A stretch of DNA of 64,000 nucleotides, taken from positions 78,390 through 142,389 of the forward strand of contig JANBPK010000755.1 of the NCBI GenBank assembly GCA_027579435.1, given 5' to 3'. The position numbers were made by a program, and so were the translations under genes. Below the pieces are notes generated by a model that saw nothing but the letters and a program-made list of their open reading frames with translations, did not search any database and was not told where the DNA came from. The stretch comes from Candolleomyces eurysporus. Its lineage: Eukaryota; Basidiomycota; Agaricomycetes; Agaricales; Psathyrellaceae. Positions 1 through 12,520 of the stretch are shown piece by piece. The first letter of the stretch is position 1; every line of letters starts with the position of its first letter.

Positions 1-2035
1 GTTGCTGGTAAGGCTGTAGGCGCAGTTCCATCCGAGAAGGGCGTTGGAAGATCGCGCAGTGGTTGAAAGGAGAATGAAGACACCGGTAGCGGCTGAATGG
101 AAAATCGATGAATCCCCGAAGAATCGCAAGGGTATGTTAAATGAATGGTGACTCACCTGTAGCGAGCGACAGGGTGCCCCGTCTCCCCAGAATGGGCAAC
201 TCGACCAGGTAACATGAGATAAAGGCTCCCGGAAGTTTCGCAACACTCAGAATTACTTGCTATTTGCGAGAGAACGAGGTGAGTTGGCCGATTTTCAAAG
301 TCTCGTCTGCCAAGACCACTCACGTTTCGGTATGTTATATACACCGATCCGTCTCCAAAGTATGCTCCACGCGTCGCGAGGCTGGTGCAAAGGAGGATTG
401 GTCAGTATATGCCGTGTGCGAAGATATGGGAGATGACGGACAAGTATATGACGAAGGAGTTGTAGAGCGGGAATGCCAGTCCGGTGAGTGCTACAAGGGT
501 GACTGTGAGTCCGAACGTCCTGGGTTAACCGTGCTGAGAAAGGTCTCATACCCCACAAAGCAATTAACAGCGACGACGAATAGGCCAACTTCTTCGACGC
601 GAACAGAGCTTTAAGGTGATTAGAATCAAACTTTGCCATTTGTCGCCTGATCGCAGCATTGACATGTCCTTCATTCTTCGTTTCCTTCCCATCGGTTTCT
701 TTCTGAGCATACGCCAAATCCACAGCTTGCAGATCCTCGACAGTGAGACTCGTCGTGCGGCCATTGTGCTCGGCGAGCTTCCTCACCACCTCTACCGCCT
801 GCTCGTCTTGACCTTTTCCCATCAGATACTTCGGACTCTCGTACAACTTGAAGACGAAGAAACGAAGGACCCAAAACACGAACATAAATCCCCCCATCAC
901 GAAGAGGAAGTACCTCCATCCCATATTAGACGACCTTGGACAATCGGTTCCGGGAATCTTCGTGGTGCATGAATAGTTGGCAACGAGGGGCCATGCAACG
1001 AGACTCCCCACAAGTTGACCTATCGCCCACCAGATTGAAAGGAATGTGAGGAGATATTGGTGCGACGCTGGAACGAACTCTACATGATGGTAAGTCGAGC
1101 CGATGTTTTCACGATATCGCCCGTTAGCAAATCGTGTTTTTGGTAAGAGGGGGACGCGACCGCACCTAGGAATATCGCAGAATCTACCGGCAAATTCCCT
1201 CCGACACCGACAGACAATACCGTGACCAGGGATATCAAGGTGACGATATCGGGAGATCCGCCAGCCGAGGTTGAGAAAGCAGCGATAATCAGCATGGTCA
1301 GGTTGAAGGATAACCTGGATCAGAATGGATTCATCAGTCACAACATCCTTGACAACACCAACACCATACGTCGACAAAGGAGTTCGCTTGTTAATGAACT
1401 CTCCGTCAGTCCAGCGAACACAAAGCTCGACAACCGTGTCTCTCTCCCAAAATCGGAACACTCACTTTCGACCCCATATATCGGCGCCTATGGCCCAGAA
1501 GGCGGCACCAACGAATAAGCCGATATTTTGACCCAATTTGAGCCAGGCAGGCTCAAGTTTAAACTCGTTGACCGTCGGGGGAATGATAAGACTGGTTGCA
1601 ATCTGTATATCGCGGAGAACACGAGAACATCAATGGATGTAAGCTCAGAGGATCGCTATTTCGAGTGGCGGTTGCAGAAACGAATGACGTACTGGCCAGA
1701 GATTGTCGCTATGAGATATTCATCCCGGTATTTAGTGAATGCGTTCAGCTACTGATAAAAGGTTATATACGTACGCAAACCAACCGAATCCAGTTACAAA
1801 GAATAGACCCCTTCAAGTGAGGGACGATCAGTGGCATGTTAAGCAAGGGAGGCAACACGTATTGTACGCACCATTGATACTTCCCCATCCCTATATCTTG
1901 CACTGCATCGTTCAGAATTCGAGCTTTGGCAATATAACGACCATCGAGCGTGTCTTCAGAGTATACCGCATCGAAGTGCTGAGGAGAGCTTTCAGCTATC
2001 GACGAAGGAGCGACCTTCTTATCATCTGAGTCCAT
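1..2035 (-). CDS. MFS general substrate transporter, 3' end outside window
   Basis: This is a multi-exon major facilitator superfamily transporter of the plasma membrane or an organelle membrane; the substrate cannot be told. The chosen start is the ATG at 2035 (MDSDDKKVAPSS), followed by the phrase ARILNDAVQDIGMGKYQW that opens this fungal MFS subfamily. After short introns the exons give FFVTGFGWFA, DNLWP, GAAFWAIGADIWGRK (the conserved MFS cytoplasmic loop), then AAFSTSAGGSPDIVTL, a glycine-rich helix, GWRYFLFVMGGFMF and ESPKYLMGKGQDEQAVEV. Further exons give LTGLAFPLYNSF, FGDGSVYITYRN and LVELPILGRRGTLS. The last visible exon runs off base 1, so the C-terminal helices are missing. The closest family as I know it is the SV2/phosphate-permease-like MFS of agaricomycetes. 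Exon joins were made by eye. Confidence 0.85.
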
Positions 2036-3813
2036 CTTGGGGGTCGTTTCTGTCGGTTGGCCTGGAGAGAAAGCAATCGAGCCTCGAAGACTGATAGGGT
2101 CAAGCTCTATGCTAATTAGCAGCGATCACTGACACGAGATGAGGGAAGAGGGAAGAGAAAGAAGCTCCTCTCACAATTGATTCCGAGTGAGATGCCCGTC
2201 GAGTGATAAAGGGTGGCCGTTTTAAAGTCGAGAACCCGAGCGTGCTTCCAGCCAGTTTGCCGCTGAGAAAGCACGCAGGTTCTGAGACGCCGGTGTCATC
2301 CCAACACGGTATGGCGAAAANTTTGATCACTCATTGAAATGAATTCAAAAGTGAATTCAAATGAAGGGAAGTGATAGGGTCCAAATGAATTCAAAATGAA
2401 GGGAATAGGGTTCGCGATGATGGCGGCAGGGAGCACCGGGAGGACCTCTTTAGCGTCGGTTGTCGATGGTGAGGTCAATCGTGGAAGATAGATGAAGGGT
2501 TGAGATACAAGTTATCTCTGTAGCTCGACATACCAGAAACAATCTCAGCTGGTTTTCAATGACGCACTCGACGTGAGGATTTTGTGACGAATATCCGTCA
2601 TGCCGTGGATGTGCCCGCTCAGAGTGAACGTAGCGAGAGGCGACTATCGGGGAATGAAGAGGTCTGCTCACCTGACATTGGGATTCGACATAAGTTCCAG
2701 GAAGAACTTCCAAGACATGCAGAGGGGCTAGTCTCGAACACGCGTCCCTGAGGAACGCGCGCGTGAGGTGTCGCTTGAATAGCACGCAGGGCCACTTTTA
2801 TCAGAGGGGCAGGAACCATCAGGAAGGGAATCAAGACGGACTCCAGGTACACCAATACGTGGGCCCCCATTGAATTGCAACGTTGTGATGAGGGACCCAC
2901 TGGTGGACCCACTGGTGGAGGATAGAGTAGGATAGGAATGCACTACATAGGTTTCAGGCACGGCCGCTTTGCCCAATACCGGCACAGTGAGCCGCTATCC
3001 CCTGTTCCCACGCAGTGCCGGTTCGGCATCGCATTGTTTGTCTCTAATTGCATGAGCTGTAGGTGGCCTTCATTCTGTGTCCATTCTGTCTCTTGCCCTA
3101 CTGGTCTTTCATTTTCCACTACGCAGCAACTAGAATCCCCTGGAATCCTCTCAGCATCGCTCGCTTCAAAGAATGCTTGACCCGGCGATCCATTCACTTC
3201 GATTGAAACCATCACCATCAATGGTCATGAGATCATCCCGAGCCTGCCTTTTGTTCTTCAAGCGTCCCCTCTCTAGGATAAGTCACAGCTCGGGTATAAT
3301 ACCCTCGTATGGTCTGTCGCGGACGATGTGCATCACCTGCCAACCTCTCTGAGTTTCTCATCGCCAACCATCGGCAACTCNAAAAACGCTCTGCTGGCTT
3401 ACTCGGAAGCCTCGAAACTCTAAGCGACTTCCTTCCTTCTTCCACGTTGCTCACGCTCCCTGTGATCTAGCTCCTCTGCCTAATCAACGCTGTTTCTCTC
3501 TCCCTGCCAACTTTGGAAGCGGTAGGGTCCGAAACATCAGCAACTTTACGCACTGTAGCTCTGCCAGTGAGGCCACTGAATAACATTGCCTACAAATGAT
3601 AAGGATATTCAAACCTAAGCATCGCTTTCCGATCTGTCTGTCAGTTTTTATGAACATCCCATGACCGACCTTTGTCTTCCATTTCTCTCTCTCTGACAGT
3701 CAGAATGGGAATAGATAAGCAGAATACCCCAGTACAAGAATGAGCATCCTTTCTCTCTTGTCTCTCACATACCAGCGCCCAGTCTTTGTAACGAACCACG
3801 CCCATTGACTGCA
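2036..3813. other. Intergenic region, no supported gene
   Basis: This stretch separates the divergent MFS gene (minus) and the next gene (plus), so it should hold both promoters. I see no convincing coding exon. Visible structure is a cluster of AT-rich GAATTCAAAA-like repeats at about 2335-2400 and a 12-bp tandem pair at 2893-2916. Single ambiguous bases lie near 2322 and 3381. Confidence 0.5.
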
Positions 3814-5561
3814 ATGCCTCCAATCAACACCGACGGTATCCCTAGTACGTTCCTACAACGGCTTGTTGCCCTCACATTGCTGACAGTTTCCTCTAATAAT
3901 CATCAGGCGTCAACAGTCCCTATGGAATCTCTCCGTGTGGGTAACAGCTCTAACATTTCACTAAGATTCACCAATTTACCTTGCATCAGCCGTAAACGAC
4001 TGGCTCATCTCCAATCAATGGCAAGGACGAACTGGGTGCTTCGCTTTTCTGATACTTCTTAATCTGAATCCCCGAGTTAACTTCCTCCAACTATAACTTG
4101 CAGAAACAATGTTGGAACCAACGCAGGAACTCGTGTCTTACTGCTGGCGAGCCAAGCATCTGCTGCTCCTGGTGTTAATCCGCGAGACGTAGTCAAGATT
4201 AGTGCGGCTTTCACTTATCTTACTGTAAGTATCGACCCTAGAGTCTGAATTTCAATACGTTCGGTGCTTTAAACACACACAATCACCTGTAGGTTTCCGG
4301 TACGTGGAATAAACCCCTCGGCATACTCCAGAACGCCAGCATCTCGCTCGCCGTCTCTGGTCTTGGACCTGCGACCCTTCTCAGCGGAGTTGATATCCCG
4401 TTCTACGACATCGAATCGGGCCGAGTGGATACCTATTACATTCGCATTCCGGCAGACACACATCAGCCTGCGCGTGTTGAGGGACAGTTCAAATTTGTGT
4501 TCCAGACAGATGATGCTACCAAGTCTACGGAGGCGACGGTGCTTTATTGGTTTAGCTCTCCGTACACCGGGCCTAGCCCAGCAGTTGATTCACAGAAAGG
4601 AGTCAGCCTGTTCCCGACGACGTAAGTTTCTGTTCCGCTCAAGATCTAGTACGTGACCTGACGGCAGGTGCGATGTGTTCCAGGGTAGCTGCAAAATACC
4701 AGAGCGATTCGGTATGGTATCTGTCTTCGAATTTGACGGATAATGCCATTAATCATCACAAACAGGGTTACATTATCGACGTTGAAGAGAAGGTTCCAAC
4801 CCCAGCGACCCATATTAGGCCTGCCGAAACCTCGACGACTCATGGTATCGGCATACATCCAGGTGAGGTCGTATCCAACTCCAACTTTCCAATGGCTCTC
4901 CTCACAATCGTCGCTCGGTAGTCCTGCGTCAGGGCGGGGAATCCCAGATGAACCTTCGTGCGTGTATATTATACAGCTCCGACATTCTCATTTCTGACGC
5001 GACCTTCTGTTTTCGTTACAGTCTTGATCAAGTACCTTGACGATAATGGGAGGAATCCGTCCCCAGGCATGTACACCATGCTCCTCGGTTATCTACGTGA
5101 GCAGTACACCATGGCACTTTACTTCAACAGTGGAATGCTTGAGGTACGTCACCGTTCTCTTTACGACGCACAGGTATCCTATCGAACTTTGCTCACCACT
5201 GAAACTCTCAAACAGCTCTTCGGTTCCATTGACCCCACAACCATGTACATGGCTGCCGATTTCTACGTCCGATTCCCTGTCGCAAGACGTATCAAGCTCT
5301 ACAACCTACGTGGATCTCTCCTCGATGGACAAGCTATTCAAGCAACCGTTTCAGAATTCGTGGGTGGAGGCACTGCGTCGTTTAAAGCAGTCAAGAACAC
5401 GACAGGGAAATACGACCTGATTTGCAGTCTTTACCTCAAAATAACCCTTGTGGCGCCCGAGGGGATTAGCTTGAATGAACAGAAGATCTTGGAGCTTCCG
5501 TGAGTGCAACCGTCGAGTTTGAGGTGCTGGTGTATACTAACGAGACGGGCTTAGGTTCTGA
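3814..5561 (+). CDS. Uncharacterised multi-exon protein
   Basis: I do not recognise this gene. The likely start is ATG 3814 (MPPINTDGIP), followed by an intron with a GTACGT donor. Coding exons are clear by splice sites and continuous sense: VNDWLISNQWQG near 3990, NVGTNAGTRVLLLASQASA near 4110, then VSGTWNKPLGILQNASISL at 4290 through a long exon ending KGVSLFPTT at 4622. After several small exons comes a long exon with TMLLGYLREQYTMALYF (5080) and SIDPTTMYMAADFYVRFP (5228). The last intron begins GTGAGT at 5502, contains a TACTAAC branch point and ends TTAG, giving a stop at 5559-5561; without it the stop is at 5501-5503. No signal peptide, membrane helix or known motif stands out. Confidence 0.6.
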
Positions 5562-5981
5562 GCCGACGAGTGCCGAAGAAACTGACTAGTTGCTAACGAA
5601 TTTTCGGTCCCTTTCAAGAAGTGGGGATAAATCCGGACAGACGACTCGATAATTGAACTATAAATACAACGATGTACAGACAGAATGACCAAAGGAATGA
5701 ATGAATGTGTATCTCTACTGGCTTTTATTTAAATATTTTTATAGTCCGACTCGTCTCGCAGCGACACCAGAGGGATGACAAGGATCTCACTCGGGCCTCG
5801 ATATGTGAGCGTAGTTCTATGATGGCATTTGGGCCAATCCTGTGACCGCCAACCTCCAGGCCGATGTTTTAGGGTGGCTGTAACCGCACCAACGAGGCTC
5901 AAGGGTACTGAGAAAGGGACGCGTACCAAAAGGGAGGGAGAACAAGTTGATGAGCATCGTCGAACAACTGGCGAAACGAAA

Positions 5982-7537
5982 CTAGTAGCTCACCATGTGC
6001 GGTGCCTTGGACTCCTCCGCGTGCTGCATCTGCACGGTCGTTGAGCTAACAGACATGGCAACTGGGTATAGCTTGGAGTCCTGGTGACCCGCATTGTAAT
6101 CGTTGCGCCCACTGTTGCTCCGAAGTTGAAGAGCCGAGGTCGACAGCTTGCCGGCAGTGTGATTGGACCTTTCCAACGAAAGTTCAATCTCGCTAGTAGC
6201 TGCCCTACGCATCCGTTTACGACCGTTGAGGGTGGCGAGCAGGACACTGGCATACAATCGGCCTAGGATGTATTCGCTGAGAGAGAATTCAATCGTCAGC
6301 CTTGCAAAAATATGGAGATGTGAGGATCGTTGTACTGACAAGCACGCGTAGTAAAGGTTTGCTTGCTTAATACCCAAGTACGTGATCAGCATGGCTGCGG
6401 CGCAGGCAGTGGTAATCGCGCCGTTCTCGATTGTGTGAACGATGAGGGCGTTGAGCATGTTACGAGAGCCACCGAATGCTGTGGCTTCTCGCGTTCTCAG
6501 AAGCTGCCAAGGGAAAAAAGCGAACACAGTTAAGTGAGTGGACTCTGCAGTGAACTGTCGGAGACGCACGATGACAACCATGGCAAGGGAAATTAGCATG
6601 TCACACGCGAAGCTCCCGCCCAACCAGGCGATGACCGTTCGTTGGAGTGTGTTAATGAGCGAGAGATCCTGAGCCAAGAGGGAGTACTGGATGGTAACAC
6701 CGATCGCGGCTGCACATTGGGCGAAGGCACCCTAAAGATTGACAAGAGTAGGTCGGATGCAGCTCGAGAAACCAGCACGACGCGGAACGCACCATTACCA
6801 CCAGCGCCGAAGTCAGTTTTCCTAAAATCGATTTGCTTAAGACGGATATCCTCCTGAAAGGGCACAAAGTGAAACATCAGTACAGCGGAACTAATAGATC
6901 AAAGCTAACGCACCAAGCGAAAAATAGCTGGGTGCAGAGACCGCCTGACCGAGATGAAGTACGGTCAGTACTGAGAAAACTATGTGAACCATGTTCGAAA
7001 CACACCCAAACCATTCAGAGCAGGAAGTGTACCACCGGAGAAGGGCGTCTGTTGGAAGACTTCTGGGTTCCCGAACCCTTCGGCGAGGATTTGGTAGGTA
7101 TTGTGCGTCGACATAACCGTGTGCAGGATCTCGATGAGCACGACAAAGCCCACTGCAACAAGGCTCAGCCATCCTCCCCAATTCGCAAGCCACGCGTCGC
7201 CCACTCACCCAAAAAGATGAACGCCCGCCGATCGGTGCTTGAGTAGTTCATGTAGTAGTGGTCTGTGAGCGCGGGGCACGAAATGAGCGATCTAATCGGC
7301 GGCTGAGATCAAACACCCATACAGATCTGCAGGACGAATGTTCCGTTGAGGAAGAAGCTGAGGAGCGAGCCCATGAGCTATTGGGATTGATGTCTGGTTC
7401 AGATCGACGCCCCATAGTGGATGGAAAGATGCCGTACCAGAGGCCCAGTCCTGCTCACAAGTGATGGTCAGGAACGTGTCATCGGTGGACAGTGCAACTG
7501 ATAGCACTCACAGGTGAATGAGAGGGTTGCTAGCCAT
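5982..7537 (-). CDS. DUF6534-domain multipass membrane protein (copy 1)
   Basis: A member of the agaricomycete DUF6534 family, predicted integral membrane proteins of unknown role. The start is ATG 7537 (MASNPLIHL). Exons in order give GSLLSFFLNGTFVLQICM, DHYYMNYSSTDRRAFIFLG, VGFVVLIEILHTVMSTHNT, GLCTQLFFAW, RISVLSKSILGKLTSALV, then QCAAAIGVTIQYSLLAQD. The family's signature DUF6534 block follows: TVIAWLGGSFACDMLIS, GSRNMLNALIVHTIENGAI, and EYILGRLYASVLLATLNGR near 6230. The tail after NGRKRMR is polar and ends at 5982. Exon order, intron positions and phases match copy 2 at 10212-11869 on the opposite strand, so the two arose by inverted duplication. Two introns (about 66 and 63 bp) are in frame and could be misread as coding. 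Confidence 0.85.
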
Positions 7538-10211
7538 GGTGAACGATAACGACGCGGAAGAACACGAGGGGCCAGACGAGCGGTCGACATAGGACGTGCT
7601 CGCCCGTGCTTCTTTTAAAGCCCGACGAAAACGCAGGGTAGCCTTCCCATGCTGACACGGTCGAGGTTCTTGATGGCGTTGCTCCATCGGGTGTTCGAAA
7701 ATCAGAAAACTTTTCGTAACCTGAAGTGNTTTTTTTTTATTGATCCCTTTCTTCCCCCCGAATAGATATGCCTAGAAGCTTGAGTAGAATGGTCGAAGCT
7801 GAGATGGGTTCAGTCCATTGGGATGGTTGCGAGGTGAGCGTAATCACACTGGTGCGCCCCCAAGATCATTGCATTTTTCCAGTCTAGCTTGTCTCGCGTA
7901 TATAAAAATCTAACGAGACAGTTTATGTTACACACCTATCACTTACCCTTGATCCCGGCCCCGGCATCCCTTCTGATAGACGTTCAACCGTGGTTCAACC
8001 TTGATAGCGTCGCTTGGCTAGGCTGTAATCTCACGAGCGCTCACACCTTTCTTCTCCATGTGTGAAAAGAAGTAGTTCGCCGCCTGCTAAACAGATTTAA
8101 AGCAAAGCGAATTTCTATTCCGTATCTAATGTTCCCGGTAATAAGGGTTCAAGAAGAGGGTATACCTCAGGGTCGCGACGTTTATCCAATGGGTGTACGT
8201 GACCGTCACATGGAACCAGGAGGGCGAGAGAAGAATCTCTACAGTCGACAAACGAGACAAAGCCATAGGAAGGCGGCCAGCAGGTAGGAAATCTCCGAGC
8301 TTAGGAGCGGCCTTCATTTGATGACGGCGCAGCTTGAATGGCTCAGAATGAGACTTGAATTAGACGAGTATGTAGGAGACTTGCGACGCTGGTCACTCAC
8401 TGGTGATCCAGGTAGATGGCCAAAGGCAGACCGGGTGATTAGGCCCAAAATTAGCAGGGTAGGAAGAGGACTAATCGAAGAGGATTGGACAAGGCGTGAG
8501 GGAATACGAGAGGAACAGGATATACACCGAGAGCCGGATGAAGAGGCCCGACTAGGGACCATCCCATCATGATTATGGCGACGTGTCGCCTAGAAGAATA
8601 ATGAGCGAGTGCTCGTAATCAACTGGGAGACAAATCATACCCCTCGCGAGGAAGCAATTGGGAAAACAGTCGAGCGGCTCGTTCATGTTCCAGGATGAAA
8701 AGTACTGGCTGAGAAAGTCCCGGAATATAGCTAGAGCGCGGTCATGTAGAAAAGAGAGTTCGAAGGGACCGACACTGTCCATTTTCCGAGACAGCCGTAG
8801 CTCACTTGTAAGTGCTGGGATGACGGCCCCTTCAGGACGAGCTCAGAGTCCATGGGATCAATATCAAAGACCCTCAGTCCAATATCAGTCTGGATGAGTA
8901 GTTAATTATTTCTTCGGGTTCGATAAATTCTGCGCAGATTTGGACCAAGATGCGCAGAAGCTTCTTACCCGCCAGTTGGACGATGATATCATGAATTGGA
9001 AAGGTTTAGGGTGGGTTTTGAGAACCTTCCGGCACCAGCGTTCCACGACAATCTGAAGGGGGAACCCTGTCCGTAAACGATGGTCTGAGTGACGGGGCGT
9101 AGGGGAGCATGTTTATCTGGGGCATAGTGATCGACGACCCTTTGTTCCAGCGCTAGAGATCCAATGCAGTACACTGGATTCCGGCAAGGCTTATTTCATC
9201 GAGCGGACCCGAAGAGAGGAACAGCAACCGCTCGTGGCAGACGCCCTTTAAGACGGAGATCCATAGCGCAGTGTTCAACAAGCTCGGTGAGCGCCCACAT
9301 TGGGATTCAGCCAAGGGGAACGGACATAGCTGAGCGAAAGGACGTCTCAAGGTTCCGGATGGCCCACAACCTCCAGCCAGAGTTATTCAGCGCTCCCTTG
9401 GCTGCTCTCAGCAACGATTGGCGCCCGGAAAGATATGAGGAACTGTTCTGGTTCAATATGACGGGAGACCTTGTGCCGTTTCTATCTGTGATGATATGAC
9501 AACTTGACTAAGGTTCCGAATTTGGACTCGAGCGGGGTTAAAAGACTCAGATAAGATAAGATGAAGGATTCTTGCCGACCCGACTGCCGTGGCTTGTGGA
9601 GTCTGTCCGCCTACAGTTCGAAGATACGCCAATGGCTGAGAGGCGCAGATGTCCGAGAGCGACGGGTCGAAGCTTGGTACAATTTGTCTGTCGTCGACTG
9701 TCACGAGGTAGCACACATGATCAAACCGCTCTATTCCGAGGACAGCAATAGAGTCATGACATACCCCGTTTTTCGTGGAAGCGAGCAAAGCCTCCTCGTC
9801 TTGCTGTGTTCGCCCCCTAACGATAGCTTAATTGATTGTGACAACTGCGGGACAGGTACTTGACAGGCCAGTGGACACAGCACTTGAACAAGTTCACAGT
9901 GGGTCCTGGTCTCCTTTCGACCCGATCCCGAGAGGGCGTGGAGTGGTCTATGATGAGAACCTGCGAGTAGATTCTCAAATTCTTTATGAAAAAGGCCCGC
10001 TGGTATAGGCTCAAAATGACCTTCTCTAAATGGTAACCATTGTGATCCCCAAGTTGGACGTCCCATTTTCGTAAACATTGACAGGTGCCATTTGGGACTT
10101 CAGCTTAGCCCTTGTTCGGAATGCTTTAAAGGACATTGGCTTGTTGAGGAAGGTGGCGTCGAGCGCGATATCCTTTCATTCTTCCCCTTACCGACCACCA
10201 TCCCCCAAGCG
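7538..10211. other. Spacer between divergent DUF6534 genes; possible decayed gene on minus strand
   Basis: This 2.7-kb spacer must contain the promoters of both flanking genes. On the minus strand between about 10078 and 8300 there is a chain of short open stretches (for example MFTKMGRPTWGSQWLPF at 10078 and MYCIGSLALEQRVVDHYAPD at 9174) that could be exons or the remains of a gene. I cannot join them into one protein or assign a family. An ambiguous base followed by a T run lies near 7729. Confidence 0.3.
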
Positions 10212-11869
10212 ATGGCCGACGATTCACTGGTTTTGCTGTAGGTGTTGCCCTCTGAAGTATGGATGCTCGAAGAACTCACGATTGGGGATATTCATTCCGA
10301 CAGAACCGGTCCACAGGTGTGATACGCAAGCTCGCTTCACAGCATGGAAAGCTCACCGATATCCGTTCGCTCTGCCAGCTGGTTGGCTCGCTACTCAGTT
10401 TCTTCCTCAGCGGGGCATTTGCGATGCAAGTTTGTGAGTGATCCTGGTTCTCGAAGTGAACCCCTTTCAAACGACATGCAGACCACTACTATATGAACTA
10501 CGCCCACTCTGACAGACCGTTATTCGTTGTCCTTGGTCAGTCATAGAGTTCTTATCTCGTGTATATGCTAACATCCCACTACCTCTGGCAGTCTGCGTCG
10601 TCGTCGTCATAGAGATCGCCCATATGTGCATGGCAACACATTTGACATACTACGTACTTGCAGTCGGGTACACCAATCCCAAAATCTTCGAGCAAACTCC
10701 GTGGTTCGGGGCCGCCTTGCCAGCGGTTAACGGTCTGGGTGAGTAGATCTTAGCCTCTTTCAGTCGTGCCATAGCTTATACTCGCAAATGTGTAGTTGGG
10801 CTCTGCACTCAGGGGTTCTTCGCGTGGTTAGCTTGCTTCTACCGGGGTTGATATGGCCCGCCGCTTACCCATTTCGAAGGAGGATTGCTACGGTTACGAG
10901 CGCGACAGACGCTCTCAAAGCTGGGAGAGTCGCTTCTGGAGTCATACTTTTGGTGAGAGTGCTTCGCTCCTCCCCTGCCTGCGACTGGATTGACGACTGC
11001 CTTACTTAGATGGGTATCGTGCAGTGTGCTGCGGCTTTTGGGGTGACGATCCAGGTGAGGAGATTTGACCACTAGGAATGAATGACTTTGAGTTTTAACA
11101 TCCGTCCATTTAGTATTCCCTGCTTTCTCGCCAGCTCCTTCTCCTACGAACGCTCAAGACGACCGTGATCGTCTGGTTAGCTGGCAGTTTCACCTGCGAT
11201 ACGATCATAACCGTCACCATGGTCGTTCTCGTGCGTCTCTGAGTCTTTTATCACGTGTGTTCGTTTGCTAATGCACTTTCTCTTTTCGTGATTAGCTCTT
11301 GAGAGCCCGAGGCAACATGTCTTTCCGAGGTTCGAGAAACATGATGAACGCACTCATCATTCATTCTGTTGAGAACGGCGCCATCACAACCTTTTGCGCA
11401 CTCATTGATTTGTTAACTTTCCTTTTCCTGCCCGACACCCTCTACTACGGATGCTTGTAAGTCTCGTTTCTCAAATCTGAGAGCGGTTTGTCTTACCAAG
11501 ATTTCATTTAGCGAATATCTTCTCGGGCGGCTGTATGCAAACGTGCTTATGGCAACACTCAATGGTCGTAACCGCATGCGAGAGATTGGAGAGCCATCCA
11601 TGACCGAGGATTTCGAACTTGCCTTAGGGAAGTCAACTCGCAAGACCCCGCCTGAGGTCAGTCAGGTACAATTCCGAGTCAGCTTTGGATCGGAGGACGA
11701 TAACGTGGATGAATACGAGCTGAAAACGAGGAACCAGGGCTCGGCGACATTCTGCAGTGATCGGGGGTCTCGGTTCGATGAGGAGGTCTCCGCCAAGGGA
11801 CNGGGGGGACCAATATCCCTGTCAATGAGGCTATTCGGCCGAATAGAAAATATAAATATTAGCGTTTAA
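10212..11869 (+). CDS. DUF6534-domain multipass membrane protein (copy 2)
   Basis: Paralogue of the 5982-7537 gene with the same exon plan. The likely start is ATG 10212 (MADDSLVL), though the first exon is the least certain part. Following exons give LVGSLLSFFLSGAFAMQVC, DHYYMNYAHSDRPLFVVL, VVIEIAHMCMATHLTYYVL, NPKIFEQTPWFGAALPAV and GLCTQGFFAW. They continue RIATVTSATDALKAGRVAS, MGIVQCAAAFGVTIQ, TVIVWLAGSFTCDTIITV, GSRNMMNALIIHSVENGAI and EYLLGRLYANVLMATLNGR. The polar C-terminal tail has an ambiguous base at about 11802, so its last residues are uncertain. The protein is expected to be a membrane protein of unknown function. Confidence 0.85.
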
Positions 11870-12520
11870 TATATTGTACAGTACACTAGTAGCCTACTGA
11901 TTTCATTAATATGCCACCACTGTATTGAAGGGTGACGAGAGTTGGGTGACAGACATCTTGGTGACCTGGAGGCAAACCCTACCTATATAGACCTCAGTCC
12001 GTTATCCTCGTCTTGCAGCGTTTTCCAGTCGTCGCTCCGGGAGTCATTTCAGCACTACCTTAACTCGTATCGAGAGTATTAGCTTCGAAATAGAGGTATA
12101 CCAACCGAGGGTTGCCAGATATTGTGGCTCGATATCAGCCGCCGGCGAGGTCTGCGAACAAAGTCCATGCCCCATTGGTGTAAATAGCATTGGTCACTCT
12201 CTTGCGGGAACAATCGAGAATCAACGCCACGCGGATCTAAAGCACCCGGTACGACTGGAATGTGTCTATTTGATCACCGAAAGAATAGGAAGAAGTAGTA
12301 GATGGGAACGCCAAGCGGTGGCTTCTGTAGGATTCTACACTTCTATCAGATGGTCTCACTGGTTCCAATCGCAATAATACCTGGAGTGGAAGGGAAAGCA
12401 CTGGGAGTATAGGAATAACTCCCAGTGGCAACCGCACGTTGCTGTAAAAGTATGCTTCGTCTCTGGATATAAGCTGAGAACATAGCGAAGTTGTCAACTA
12501 CCCACTTCCGCAAGGCTTAA

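Noticed and set aside
295..1461. Single 388-codon minus-strand frame as one exon of the MFS gene
   Set aside because: The middle part is real MFS sequence, but both ends are out-of-frame or intronic readings; splice sites show several exons instead.
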